A DNA stretch of 64,000 nt from a bacterium. Lineage in GTDB: Bacteria > Bdellovibrionota_B > Oligoflexia > Oligoflexales > RGVZ01. The notes below the pieces were generated by a model. The model ran no database searches and was not told the DNA's origin. It saw only the letters and a program-made list of their open reading frames with translations. Location: assembly GCA_010029825.1 (NCBI GenBank), contig RGVZ01000003.1, positions 1-64,000 of the forward strand, given 5' to 3'. The translations under genes and the position numbers were made by a program. The first letter of the stretch is position 1, and each line of letters begins with the position of its first letter. Below are positions 24,877 through 33,216 of the stretch, piece after piece.

Positions 24877-26658
24877 ATGACTGACAGTTTGAACGAAAAC
24901 CAGAAGCCCCTCGAAGAACAGATTCCCGAAGAAAAACCTGAACTTGCAACCGAAGTCATCCGGCCCTCCGACGATTTCGAGGACGAGTCCAGGGTGGTCG
25001 CAGCCGACGAGGGCGCATCAGAGAGCCTGACTTCGTTCGCGGAGGCTCCCCTGACCGATTCCTTGCGGCAGGCGATCGCTGAGCTCGGTTGGAAGCAGCC
25101 CACGCCCGTTCAGGGCATGTGTTTACCGCTGACCTTGATTGGCCGCGATGTGGCCGGTTTTGCCCAGACGGGCACCGGCAAGACGGGAGTTTTCCTGATC
25201 TCGACGGCCCAGAGGATCCTCGAGCACCGGGCGACCGGGGGCGGCAGTCCAACTGCCGGCGGCGCGGCCCACCCGTTGGCGCTGGTCCTCGCGCCAACCC
25301 GCGAACTTGCCATGCAGATCGAGCAGGACGCGCAAAACCTGTTTGGACGCCTCGGGATCAGTTCGATCGCCGTATTCGGCGGTATCGATTACGACAAACA
25401 GGCAAAACGCCTGAAAGAGGGCGTCGACGTGATCATCGCGACGCCGGGACGGCTGAAGGATTATTTCGAGAAGAAACTGATCCGCCTGGAGCAGTGCAAG
25501 ATCTTTGTCTGCGACGAAGCCGACCGCATGTTCGACATGGGTTTCATCGAGGACGTCGAGTTCTTCCTCGGGAAACTGCCAGAGGACGTCCAGAAACTTC
25601 TGTTCTCGGCGACGACCAATGACGAGGTCAAGGAACTGGCCTTTGAGTACCTGGACAAGCCGGCCTACATTTCCGTGAATCCGGAAACGCTGACGCCCGA
25701 GAACATCGAGCAGCATGCCATTATCGTCGACGCGCCGAACAAGTTGAAGGTCATGCTGGGGATGTTGCGCGAGCACAAACCGACCTGTTGCATCATCTTC
25801 ACCAACACGAAACTCACGGCCGAGTGGTTGCACTACAAGTTGAGCCACAACGGCGTCGATGTCGACTTGATCACCGGCGACTTGCCACAGCGCAAGCGCA
25901 TCCAGCTCATCCACAAGATCAAGGAAGGCAAGGTCAAGGCCCTGATCGCGACGGACGTCGCCAGTCGCGGCCTGCACATCTCGCGCATCACGCACGTATA
26001 CAACTTCGACCTGCCGCAAGAGCCGGCCAACTACGTCCACCGGATCGGCCGGACGGCACGCGCCGGCGCGAAGGGCAGCTCCTTCTCGCTGATCTGTGAT
26101 GACTACGGTGAGAATTTCGCGCCGATCAAGGACCTGCTCGGTGAGCAGTTCCCGGTCAAGTCCAAGTGGTACGATACGGCCTACGACAGCGTCGTTGACG
26201 AAGCCGGCAACCCGTTCGAAGAACGGATCCGCGCGTGGAAGGAAATGAAGGCATCCCGTTCATCGGCAGGTCGTTCGGGCGCCACGCGCCATGGCGACCG
26301 CGGGCCGCGTCGTGATGGGCGCCCCGGCGGCGAACGTCCACAGCACGCGCGTCGTGATGGCCAGCAACCGCGCAGGCATGAAGGACAGCAAATGCGCCAC
26401 GATGGGCAGCAGCGCCCTCAGCGCCATGATCATCAGCATCGCGACCGCAACCGCGGCGGGGAGCGCCGTCATGACCGCCATGGCGAACCGCGCCATGAGC
26501 GTCATCATGAGCGTGACCACAATCGCGGACGCGATCGCGGCCATCACCAGGGTGCGCCCATGCGCCACGACCAACCGCAAGTCGCGGCCCAGAAGCCCCA
26601 GGACAACTCAGTTGTGGGTCTGGTCAAGAAGATGTTCCGCGTTTTGTTTGGCGGCTGA
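24877..26658 (+). CDS. DEAD-box RNA helicase
   Basis: ATP-dependent RNA helicase (593 aa). A ~45-residue acidic N-terminal extension precedes the helicase core: Q motif KQPTPVQ, motif I AQTGTGKT, Ia APTRELA, DEAD (motif II), SAT (III), and in the second RecA domain TDVASRGLH and HRIGRTARAG (V/VI). The C-terminal 140 residues are Arg/His/Gly/Asp-rich low complexity (RHGDRG, HERDHNRGRDR), an RNA-binding or phase-separating tail, ending in a conserved-looking VGLVKKMFRVLFGG. It is closest to the RhlB/RhlE group. The 3' end is 1 bp from the convergent OPT gene. Confidence 0.95.
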   Translation: MTDSLNENQKPLEEQIPEEKPELATEVIRPSDDFEDESRVVAADEGASESLTSFAEAPLTDSLRQAIAELGWKQPTPVQGMCLPLTLIGRDVAGFAQTGTGKTGVFLISTAQRILEHRATGGGSPTAGGAAHPLALVLAPTRELAMQIEQDAQNLFGRLGISSIAVFGGIDYDKQAKRLKEGVDVIIATPGRLKDYFEKKLIRLEQCKIFVCDEADRMFDMGFIEDVEFFLGKLPEDVQKLLFSATTNDEVKELAFEYLDKPAYISVNPETLTPENIEQHAIIVDAPNKLKVMLGMLREHKPTCCIIFTNTKLTAEWLHYKLSHNGVDVDLITGDLPQRKRIQLIHKIKEGKVKALIATDVASRGLHISRITHVYNFDLPQEPANYVHRIGRTARAGAKGSSFSLICDDYGENFAPIKDLLGEQFPVKSKWYDTAYDSVVDEAGNPFEERIRAWKEMKASRSSAGRSGATRHGDRGPRRDGRPGGERPQHARRDGQQPRRHEGQQMRHDGQQRPQRHDHQHRDRNRGGERRHDRHGEPRHERHHERDHNRGRDRGHHQGAPMRHDQPQVAAQKPQDNSVVGLVKKMFRVLFGG

Positions 26659-26659
26659 A

Positions 26660-28567
26660 TCAAATAAAGACGGTTTCGATGATCGTCAGGATGATTCCGA
26701 TGATGGAACCACCGGCGATGATCCCGGCACAGACTGTTTCCTGATTGTCGACGAAGATCTTGCGCATGGTCTTCGCGTTGTTGCTTTCGCCTTTCACCGG
26801 TGTCTCGTAAGACCGGTGCAGTGCCCAGAACAGGAAGGCACCGAGCGACATGGCCCACGAGTCGCTGAATCGCAGGACGCAAGCCAGGCCAAGCCCCATG
26901 GCCGAGATGGGGAACTTGCCCTTCATCTTCACGTTCATGAATTCGATCAAGACACCGAGGACGGCGCCGACCAGGGCCGCCTTCTGCGCGGTCGGGTGCA
27001 GCGACGACAATCCCCGGGTCAGGACTTCGGCGACCGCCTTCCAGATCTGGGCACCCGGCATCGGCATCGCCTCGGAGGTGATCTTGCTGATGTTGTTCTG
27101 CAGCAGGAGGTAGAACACCGGGACGGCCGCGAACGCGCCGGCGAAGATGCCCAGGACGTGACCGATGGCCTGTTGGCGCGGCTTGCCACCCAACATATAG
27201 CCCGGCTTGATGTCCATGAGCAGGTTGCTGGCGTTGCCGGCGACCTCACCGGTGATGCCGGCGGTCATGATGTTGGTTTGCATGTTGCCGGGGGCCAGAA
27301 CACTGAAGCTCAGTTGAGTCAATTTCCCGAGGGCGCCCGTCGGGGTGATGCTCGTCAGGCCAGTTGAATTGACGGCGATCAGGGTGAAGATGAAGACCAT
27401 CGGGATGGCCAGCACACCCAACCAGTACTCGATACCGAACAGTTCATGGCCGACGATCACGGTAAGGGCGCCGAGCACTGGAATGCCGATCGCGAAGACG
27501 GACATCGGCAACTCAATGTCCTTGAGGATGTCCTCGTCTTTTTTCTTTTTCTTGCCCGGCACAAGGAGGGCCATGGCCTGAAGCAGCATCTTCGGTTTCG
27601 AGAAGAACGCGAACAGGGATGAGGTCGTCATGATCGCGACGCCGGGCCACAGCGCCCACATGGTGATGTCCTTGAATTTCGGGGACGCGATGATCCCCTG
27701 GTCCAGCAGCCACGGGACCAGGATGAAATAGTTGAGGATGGCGCCGAGCAGCATCGACGAACCGGTCTTCACGCCCATGAGGCCGCCGGTCGCGAGCATG
27801 ACGATCGAGGTTTCCCAGCGGATGGTCAGGTCCTTGATCGAGGTCCCCATGATCTTCAGGTCAAGGTTGCTGTTGATCTTGTAAATCAGGTCGTCCCAGT
27901 GCTCGGGGATCGCGAGGAACTCCGCGTGCAGCCACTTCATGATCGTGTGGTTGCGCAGGGTCTCCATCGTTGCCGACATCAGCGCGCCGATGCCCAGGAT
28001 CTTGGCCTTGAACAGGCCGTCCTTGCCGTCACCCGTGTGAAGGTTGGCCATGACGATGCCGGCGGCGCGACCCTCGGGGAACGGTAGTTGTTCGTCGTTG
28101 ATGAAACGTTTTTTCAGCGGGAAGGCGAACAACACGCCGAGGACCGACAGGAGGATGATCCAGATCATCGTGTGGTGCATCGGGATCATCTGGTTTGTGA
28201 CGAGCATGTACGCGCTGATCGACGAGACAAGAGGTCCCGTCATGTATCCTGCCGATGTCGCGATGGATTGCATCGCGTTGTTCTCAAGGACGGTGAGTTC
28301 CTTGCCGAATTTCATGCGCGACATGAGCTTGAAGAACGTGAACGCCAGGATCACGGATGTGATCCCGATCCCGAGGGTCCAGCCCGTCTTGATGCCGACG
28401 TAAAGGTTGGTCAGGCTCAGCAGTGACCCGATGATCATTCCGGTTATGGCTGAGCGCGCCGTCAGTTGCGGCATGTCGCCCTGATAAACATTTTTCAGCC
28501 ACCATTCGTCCTTCTGGCGGAGGGTCATCGAATGGATCTGTTCCTGGGTCAGCTGCTGCAGTTTCAT
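26660..28567 (-). CDS. OPT-family oligopeptide transporter
   Basis: A 635-residue membrane protein with about 14-16 transmembrane helices. OPT-family landmarks are seen: SLTNLYVGIKTGWTLG near the first helices, FPEGRAAG, LMDIKPGYMLGGKPRQQ and GNASNLL. Bacterial OPT proteins take up short peptides or metal-chelate complexes, driven by protons. A cytoplasmic loop carries GKKKKKDEDIL. ATG at 28567 (GGAGC upstream) gives the usual N-terminus; the longer frame to 28651 is less likely. In a peptidase-rich genome it would import hydrolysed peptides, but that is an inference. Confidence 0.92.
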   Translation of the reverse strand: MKLQQLTQEQIHSMTLRQKDEWWLKNVYQGDMPQLTARSAITGMIIGSLLSLTNLYVGIKTGWTLGIGITSVILAFTFFKLMSRMKFGKELTVLENNAMQSIATSAGYMTGPLVSSISAYMLVTNQMIPMHHTMIWIILLSVLGVLFAFPLKKRFINDEQLPFPEGRAAGIVMANLHTGDGKDGLFKAKILGIGALMSATMETLRNHTIMKWLHAEFLAIPEHWDDLIYKINSNLDLKIMGTSIKDLTIRWETSIVMLATGGLMGVKTGSSMLLGAILNYFILVPWLLDQGIIASPKFKDITMWALWPGVAIMTTSSLFAFFSKPKMLLQAMALLVPGKKKKKDEDILKDIELPMSVFAIGIPVLGALTVIVGHELFGIEYWLGVLAIPMVFIFTLIAVNSTGLTSITPTGALGKLTQLSFSVLAPGNMQTNIMTAGITGEVAGNASNLLMDIKPGYMLGGKPRQQAIGHVLGIFAGAFAAVPVFYLLLQNNISKITSEAMPMPGAQIWKAVAEVLTRGLSSLHPTAQKAALVGAVLGVLIEFMNVKMKGKFPISAMGLGLACVLRFSDSWAMSLGAFLFWALHRSYETPVKGESNNAKTMRKIFVDNQETVCAGIIAGGSIIGIILTIIETVFI

Positions 28568-28721
28568 GGCGACAAGGCTCCGGCGATCGGTACGGAATTT
28601 CCACTTGAGTCCAATCCGCTGAGAATAGGATGCTTGGACCCCCTGTGACAACAGGGATCGAGCATGTTAGCAATGCTTTGGGGTTTTGGATGTTGTCCTG
28701 GATTTTCGGGAGGTGGTGACT

Positions 28722-29288
28722 GTGCCGGACTTGAAGGACTTGCTTGAGGCGGAAGCTTTGCACATCCAGCAACTCGATCAGCTGGTCCGGGAATCCGTGG
28801 CCGAGGAACAAACCCTGTCGAACCGGTTGGCGGATCTGGAGCGGGATGAGACGCTCACGATGGGACAAAGGGTCGCCGACAAGGTCGCGGACTTCGGGGG
28901 AAGCTGGACGTTCATCATCAGTTTCGGGTTTTTTGTCGTGATTTGGATCGGGATCAACGCGTTTGCGCTGGCCGGGACGAACTTCGATCCGTATCCGTTC
29001 ATCCTGTTGAACTTGATCCTGTCATGCCTTGCCGCGTTGCAAGCCCCGGTCATCATGATGAGCCAGAACCGGCAGGAGGACAAGGACCGGCAACGCGCGC
29101 GATCCGACTTCATGATCAACCTGAAGGCCGAGCTGGAAATCCGCGGGCTGCACCGGAAAATCGATTTGTTGATCGCGGAGGAGATGCGGACCTTGTTTCA
29201 AATCCAGCAGGCGCAAGTCGACATCCTCCTGCAAATCCGGCAAAAACTTGAAACTGACCCCAACGGCTGGACTTCATCCAGCCGTTAA
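28722..29288 (+). CDS. DUF1003-family membrane protein
   Basis: A 188-residue protein. An N-terminal helical region precedes two closely spaced transmembrane helices (SWTFIISFGFFVVIWIGINA, here truncated at 20) joined by the family's short loop with PYPFILLNLILS and QAPVIMMSQNRQ. A long C-terminal amphipathic coiled coil follows (LKAELEIRGLHRKIDLL). The function of DUF1003 is not established. GTG at 28722 is chosen because of GGGAGGTGGT just ahead; an ATG at 28689 is also in frame. The stop lies within a perfect 10-bp hairpin. Confidence 0.9.
   Translation: MPDLKDLLEAEALHIQQLDQLVRESVAEEQTLSNRLADLERDETLTMGQRVADKVADFGGSWTFIISFGFFVVIWIGINAFALAGTNFDPYPFILLNLILSCLAALQAPVIMMSQNRQEDKDRQRARSDFMINLKAELEIRGLHRKIDLLIAEEMRTLFQIQQAQVDILLQIRQKLETDPNGWTSSSR
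29262..29286 (+). terminator. Perfect 10-bp hairpin at the DUF1003 stop codon
   Basis: AACGGCTGGA and TCCAGCCGTT pair perfectly around a 5-nt loop; the arm contains the first base of the TAA stop. No T run follows on either strand, so it may be a processing or stability element rather than a true intrinsic terminator. It sits between two convergent genes. Confidence 0.4.
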
Positions 29289-29320
29289 GCCCTCTCCGTT
29301 GAACAGCCGATGGGGGCAGT

Positions 29321-30145
29321 TTAGAGCCAGCCCCCGAACCAGTAGCCTGCAATCCCGAACCACTCGTTCAGGGTGGTCGAGGTTTTGCGCGCGGTGGCAA
29401 AGTTGAGCCAGCCGGATTCACTCACGAAACCAGCGGCCGGAGGAACTTCCGGGGCGATCACCGCGCAAACCTCAAAGCCGGCCTTTTCGAATGTGGCGGC
29501 AGCGCGTGGCATGTGAACCTGGGATGTGACCAGCACAACGCGCAGGGGAGCCGCCGGTGACAGGCTTTCCTGATGAAGGACATCTCGACTGAAGATGGCG
29601 TTGTCGTGGGTGTTGAGGCTGTGGTTTTCCGCGATGAAGCGCACGCCTTCAGCCTTGTTGCCCAGAATGGAACGCGCAAAGGCGATCATTACCCCTGCCT
29701 CGGTGACAACTTCAGCCGCGGCGGACGTTGTCGGTCCTCCACTCATCACCACAAGTGCCGGGTGGTTGGTGGCGATCCAGCCAGCGGCAGCGTGGACCCG
29801 CTCCATGGTTTCAAAGGCAGGGAGTCCAGCGGCGGTGGCGCCGCCGCCCAGAACCACAACCGGACCCGGATGTCCGGAACAGTCGTTGGCGGTGGTGGCC
29901 AGTTCCGCCCCGGCGCGCAAAAGGGGCGCGCGGAGCAGGTTTGATGTCAGGGGTGAGGCGAACATGACCAGCACGGCGAGACCAAGCCAGCCCGCAACCC
30001 GGGCGAGGCGCCATCTCCTTGCGCCGTAAAGCCCGGCGGCAATCAACACGCAAACCAGTCCAGCGTCGATCGACATGTCCTTGGCCACGCGGACCAGTGG
30101 ACGGGACCAGCTGCTGGCTGATATTTGGGGTTGGGCAGGATCCAT
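29321..30145 (-). CDS. YdcF/ElyC/SanA-family (DUF218) protein
   Basis: A 274-residue membrane-anchored protein. Two transmembrane segments at the N-terminus are followed by the DUF218 Rossmann-like domain: VVVLGGG, VVMSGGP, the ENHSLNTHDNA active-site-like segment, and LVTSQVHMPRA. Family members SanA and ElyC affect envelope integrity and peptidoglycan/lipid II or enterobacterial-common-antigen metabolism, but their chemistry is unsettled. The start codon (cat at 30143-30145) touches the ATG of the divergent methyltransferase gene with no gap, so each gene's ribosome site lies inside the other's coding strand. Confidence 0.9.
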   Translation of the reverse strand: MDPAQPQISASSWSRPLVRVAKDMSIDAGLVCVLIAAGLYGARRWRLARVAGWLGLAVLVMFASPLTSNLLRAPLLRAGAELATTANDCSGHPGPVVVLGGGATAAGLPAFETMERVHAAAGWIATNHPALVVMSGGPTTSAAAEVVTEAGVMIAFARSILGNKAEGVRFIAENHSLNTHDNAIFSRDVLHQESLSPAAPLRVVLVTSQVHMPRAAATFEKAGFEVCAVIAPEVPPAAGFVSESGWLNFATARKTSTTLNEWFGIAGYWFGGWL

Positions 30146-30886
30146 ATGCGTTACGACACCAGAATCGAAAAAGTGAGAGTTGGTTCATCCCCCGGGTTCC
30201 ACAGGGAATTCGAAGTTGAGGTCATTGCTGATTTCAACCGGGCTATTGACGACATGTTCGCAGAGTTGCGGTCGCGCGGCGAGCAGGATTTGTTGGCGGA
30301 ACTTTGCCCGTATTTCGGTGCGGTCTGGGATTCTGCCCGCGCCTTGTCCAACGTTCTTGCCGTGAAGCCTGACGCATATTTCAGGGGCATGGGTTTTCTG
30401 GAGATCGGATGCGGCCTCGCGATCCCGTCGATGGTGGCGCTCACGCGCGGTGCCGCGCGGGTCACCGCCACGGACATGCACCCGGATGTCCCGGATTTTT
30501 TGCGACGTAACCTGAAAGCCAACGCGCTGGGGGACCATCCCGGATTCCGTTATCAGGCGGTTGACTGGCGGCGCGACAAGGACGTTTTGCTGGGTGGGGA
30601 GGCAGGGATGATCGATTGCGTCCTTGCCAGTGACGTCTTGTACGATCGCGGGCAGGCGGATGCCGTTGCCGGATTTTTGCGGGAGGCGTTCGCGCGGGGA
30701 ACGGCGCAGGCAATTGTGACTGACCCGGGGCGCCCTTATTTGCAGGAATTTGTTTCGGCGTGCGCGCGTCAGGGACTCAAGGTCGTCGTGGAAATCGAGC
30801 AGGTCGATCCGGTGGACAGGCGGCGCGATGTTTTCGTTTTGTGGGTTGATAAAGAGAGGATTCTTCGCCCTTCGGGCTCAGAATGA
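30146..30886 (+). CDS. SAM-dependent methyltransferase (METTL21/class I, protein-lysine-like)
   Basis: A 246-residue methyltransferase. Residues 60-95 contain VWDSARALSNVL and FLEIGCGLAIPSMVAL (SAM loop), then ATDMHPDVPDFLRRNLKAN and VLASDVLYD, the [D/E]xx(Y/F)-type motif typical of the METTL21/lysine methyltransferase branch. A protein or small-molecule acceptor is likely; the target is unknown. ATG at 30146 with GGGCAGGA upstream. The last codons (SGSE) and the TGA stop lie inside a 21-bp repeat, so the C-terminus has probably been changed by repeat insertion. Confidence 0.85.
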   Translation: MRYDTRIEKVRVGSSPGFHREFEVEVIADFNRAIDDMFAELRSRGEQDLLAELCPYFGAVWDSARALSNVLAVKPDAYFRGMGFLEIGCGLAIPSMVALTRGAARVTATDMHPDVPDFLRRNLKANALGDHPGFRYQAVDWRRDKDVLLGGEAGMIDCVLASDVLYDRGQADAVAGFLREAFARGTAQAIVTDPGRPYLQEFVSACARQGLKVVVEIEQVDPVDRRRDVFVLWVDKERILRPSGSE

Positions 30887-30924
30887 CGGGATACGGGCTC
30901 AGAATGACGGGATACGGGCGCGGG
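30873..30924 (+). repeat. 21-bp tandem repeat (about 2.4 copies) ending the methyltransferase gene
   Basis: CGGGCTCAGAATGACGGGATA occurs at 30873-30893 and 30894-30914, with a partial third copy. The core CTCAGAATGACGGGA matches the CTCAGGATGACGGGA core of the seven-copy repeat at 50305-50423. The phrase 'ttcgccc/ttcgggctcagaatgacggg' is a type of dispersed intergenic repeat that I recall from many bacterial genomes. Confidence 0.8.
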
Positions 30925-30936
30925 TTGACGAGAGTT

Positions 30937-31012
30937 TGGTGGACCATAGCGGAGTCGAACCGCTGACCTTTGCAATGCCATTGCAACGCTCTACCAACTG
31001 AGCTAATGGCCC
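30937..31012 (-). tRNA. tRNA-Ala, anticodon GGC
   Basis: A complete 76-nt cloverleaf on the minus strand: acceptor GGGCCAT/ATGGTCC, D arm GCTC-AGTTGGTA-GAGC, anticodon stem TTGCA/TGCAA with loop ATGGCAT (anticodon GGC at 30977-30979), T arm AGCGG-TTCGACT-CCGCT, and an encoded 3' ACCA. GGC reads the GCC and GCU alanine codons. One G-T pair occurs in the acceptor stem; the usual G3-U70 identity pair of tRNA-Ala is present. Confidence 0.95.
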
Positions 31013-31032
31013 CCGAATGCTGGCAGACGGCG

Positions 31033-31061
31033 AATTTGCTGGAACGGCATGTGCTTGTCAA
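31033..31061 (-). promoter_or_regulatory. Promoter of tRNA-Ala with overlapping palindrome and divergent -35
   Basis: On the minus strand, a perfect TTGACA (31061-31056), 17-bp spacer and CAAATT (31038-31033) lie 20 bp upstream of the tRNA. On the plus strand TTGTCA (31055-31060), 17 bp and TAAGGT form a weaker promoter for the VKOR-DsbA gene, so the two -35 boxes occupy the same bases. A palindrome AACCGC-N7-GCGGTT (31060-31078) overlaps them and could be an operator. Confidence 0.5.
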
Positions 31062-31153
31062 CCGCTAATTGTGCGGTTAAGGTCAATCGTTGGTACCTTG
31101 GTTTTTCCAATGCTTTCGGGGATATAACCCTGGGTATTACGAGGATTCGACGC

Positions 31154-32386
31154 ATGGCCCAAGACTCATCCCGTTCGCACTCGTTGTCGTTGATCCTGGA
31201 TGCGGCCCTTGCCTTGCTGGGTCTCTCCCTGTCGGCATACTCACTGCGGCACCACCTGGCGTTCAAGGCAAGTGGCGCGACCAACGCGGTATGCAACGTC
31301 AATGATGTCATCAGTTGTGACGCGGCGGCAGCGAGCCCCTACAGCGAGATCGCGGGGATTCCCCTTGGCGTTTACGGAATCGCGTTTTTCTCCTCTTTGC
31401 TTGTATTCAACGTGATGCGTGCCGCGGCTTCGCGAGGTGGTTCCCTTGGACGCATGGCGGCGCAGACCCACGCGGTCATGGTGCTGATCGGCGTTGCCGT
31501 TTCGATTGTTCTCGCCATCGTTTCCGCGACTTCAGTCCAGGCGCTCTGCCTTGTTTGCGCGGGGATTTACCTGGTCAACATCATGATGGCGTTTTCGTTG
31601 CACATGGGCCGTGCCCAACTCGCGAGACCGTTCAGCAAGAGAGCTGTCGCGATTGGAGGAGTCATCGCCTTCGCGATCACCGGGATATCTGGATGGAGTT
31701 ACACACAGTTCGTCGCAACCAGAAAACCGTCCAAGCTGAACCCGCAATCAGCCCAGAGCCTGACGCAATCGTCTGCGCAACAGGCCGCACAGCCTTCCAG
31801 CCAGGGCGCGGCGCGCCAGATTCCCCTGTCGCGCTCTGCGTATTCAGGTGCTGGCGAGGACTACCGGTACGGCTATGAGCAAGCAAAGGTGGTGGTCCAG
31901 GAGTTCGTCGATTTCCAGTGTCCGGGCTGCGCGGTTCTCGCGTCGACGATCAAGGAACTGAAGGCGAAGTATGGATCCCGTGTTCTGTTTGTCTTCCGGA
32001 ACTACCCGCTTGATGGCAAGTGCAATCACAACATCAACGGGACCTTTCACGCGCATGCGTGCGCCATCGCCACCATGGCCCGCTGCGCAGGCCAATACGG
32101 TAAATTCTGGGAATACAACGAGCTCGCGTTTTCGAAGCAATCAGAGGCATCGGCCGAGAACGCCGTCAAATGGGCAAAGGTGACCGGGTTGCCCCAGGAC
32201 GCGATCGAGACCTGCCAGAAGTCACAGGATATTCTCAGCAAGCTCAAGGACGATGTCGCGCTGGCAGACCAGCTCGGGGTCACGGGTACTCCGACATTAT
32301 TCATCAACGGCGTGCGATACGATGGTGATCGCAGCCTGGCGGCACTGGGTGATGTTCTTGAGCGCGCGCTGATCGAAGCGCAGTAA
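31154..32386 (+). CDS. VKOR-DsbA fusion (disulfide bond formation)
   Basis: A 410-residue membrane protein. Residues 1-170 are a bacterial vitamin-K epoxide reductase homologue (four to five helices) with the loop Cys pair in CNVNDVISC, the SPYSEIAGIPLGVYGI signature and the active CLVC near the quinone. After a Gln/Ser-rich linker, the periplasmic part is a DsbA/thioredoxin-4 domain with FQCPGC (CXXC) and the cis-Pro region GVTGTPTLF. It would oxidise exported proteins and pass electrons to quinone, replacing DsbA plus DsbB. Fusion of these parts is known in several bacterial phyla. ATG at 31154 has GAGG upstream. Confidence 0.93.
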   Translation: MAQDSSRSHSLSLILDAALALLGLSLSAYSLRHHLAFKASGATNAVCNVNDVISCDAAAASPYSEIAGIPLGVYGIAFFSSLLVFNVMRAAASRGGSLGRMAAQTHAVMVLIGVAVSIVLAIVSATSVQALCLVCAGIYLVNIMMAFSLHMGRAQLARPFSKRAVAIGGVIAFAITGISGWSYTQFVATRKPSKLNPQSAQSLTQSSAQQAAQPSSQGAARQIPLSRSAYSGAGEDYRYGYEQAKVVVQEFVDFQCPGCAVLASTIKELKAKYGSRVLFVFRNYPLDGKCNHNINGTFHAHACAIATMARCAGQYGKFWEYNELAFSKQSEASAENAVKWAKVTGLPQDAIETCQKSQDILSKLKDDVALADQLGVTGTPTLFINGVRYDGDRSLAALGDVLERALIEAQ

Positions 32387-32403
32387 GAAACGGTGAATTG
32401 CCC

Positions 32404-33195
32404 GTGAAGATCCATTTCGAGAACAATTTCCAGCGGAAGGTGATGATCGTCACTTTCCCGGAGGCCGTTGTCATCACGTCCGACAGGGATGTCATGGAAA
32501 TGCGCTCCCAGTGGATGGGCGCGCTCAAGTCCTGGCATTCGCCTTACAAGGCGCTGGTGGACCTGGCAAACCTGTCCGTTCATCCTGCCCCTGGACAGGA
32601 CGGGAAAGTCCGCGACGCGTTCGCGCGCATGATGAAATTCCTTGAGGGATTGTTCTTGCGAAAGGCCATCGCATTCGGCTTTGACGCGTCGCTTGGTCAC
32701 GAGTTTCTCCCATTCGAGGTCGCGACTGGTGAGGATGAGGCCCGCGAAAAGGTTGGTTTGCGTGAGGCGATCGCGCGCGGCGCCCCGGGCGACTTCCGGT
32801 CGTCAATCCAGTTCCAGAATCATTTCCGGCAGCACACCGTTGAGATGAGCTTTTCCGTGCCAGTCGTGATCGAGTCAAATGAACAGGTGGATATCCTGAA
32901 GTCCAGGATCATGAACAACTTGATGCAGTGGCATTCAAAATGGAACTTGCTCGTCGACTGCGCGAATATGGAAGTCGCGGAATCCGCGCGACCATTCCTG
33001 GCTGCCTTGGAGAAGCCCTTGCGGGGATTTTTCATGAAAGACTGGGTGGGATATTCGCCAAAAGGTGGGGCTGACCACTATCCATTCAAGACTTTCCGGG
33101 CGCGGCACAATGCCGTGGCCCGGCTGGAGGCCGAAGGCCTGTTTTCCGGGGACGCGGCGCAATGCAAGTCCAGCGCGCCGCCAACAAAAAAGTGA
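32404..33195 (+). CDS. Two-repeat STAS/SpoIIAA-like protein, unknown function
   Basis: A 263-residue soluble protein with an internal duplication. Residues about 1-58 (IHFENNFQRKVMIVTF ... YKALVDLANLSV) and 135-195 (IQFQNHFRQHTVEMSF ... WNLLVDCANMEV) align over about 55 residues: beta strand, charged loop, helix (LKSWHSPYK / LMQWHSKWN), then LVDxAN strand. Each half continues with a helix-strand unit containing GLFLRKAIAFG and GFFMKDWVGYS. The pattern resembles SpoIIAA/STAS-like domains that bind partner proteins, but the family was not identified. The start is GTG at 32404 (GGTGA seven bases upstream) or TTG at 32398. It follows the VKOR-DsbA gene by 17 bp. Confidence 0.7.
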   Translation: MKIHFENNFQRKVMIVTFPEAVVITSDRDVMEMRSQWMGALKSWHSPYKALVDLANLSVHPAPGQDGKVRDAFARMMKFLEGLFLRKAIAFGFDASLGHEFLPFEVATGEDEAREKVGLREAIARGAPGDFRSSIQFQNHFRQHTVEMSFSVPVVIESNEQVDILKSRIMNNLMQWHSKWNLLVDCANMEVAESARPFLAALEKPLRGFFMKDWVGYSPKGGADHYPFKTFRARHNAVARLEAEGLFSGDAAQCKSSAPPTKK

Positions 33196-33216
33196 CATGG
33201 AACGGGAAGGAAGAAG

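Noticed and set aside
26291-27367. 358-codon plus-strand ORF across the helicase tail and OPT gene
   Set aside because: It shadows the low-complexity helicase tail and the OPT gene in another frame.
30855-31061. Small ORFs over the repeat and tRNA
   Set aside because: They translate the repeat phrase and the tRNA; they are spurious.
31061-31077. Rho-independent terminator from ACCGC-N7-GCGGT
   Set aside because: No T run follows; it fits an operator or promoter palindrome better.
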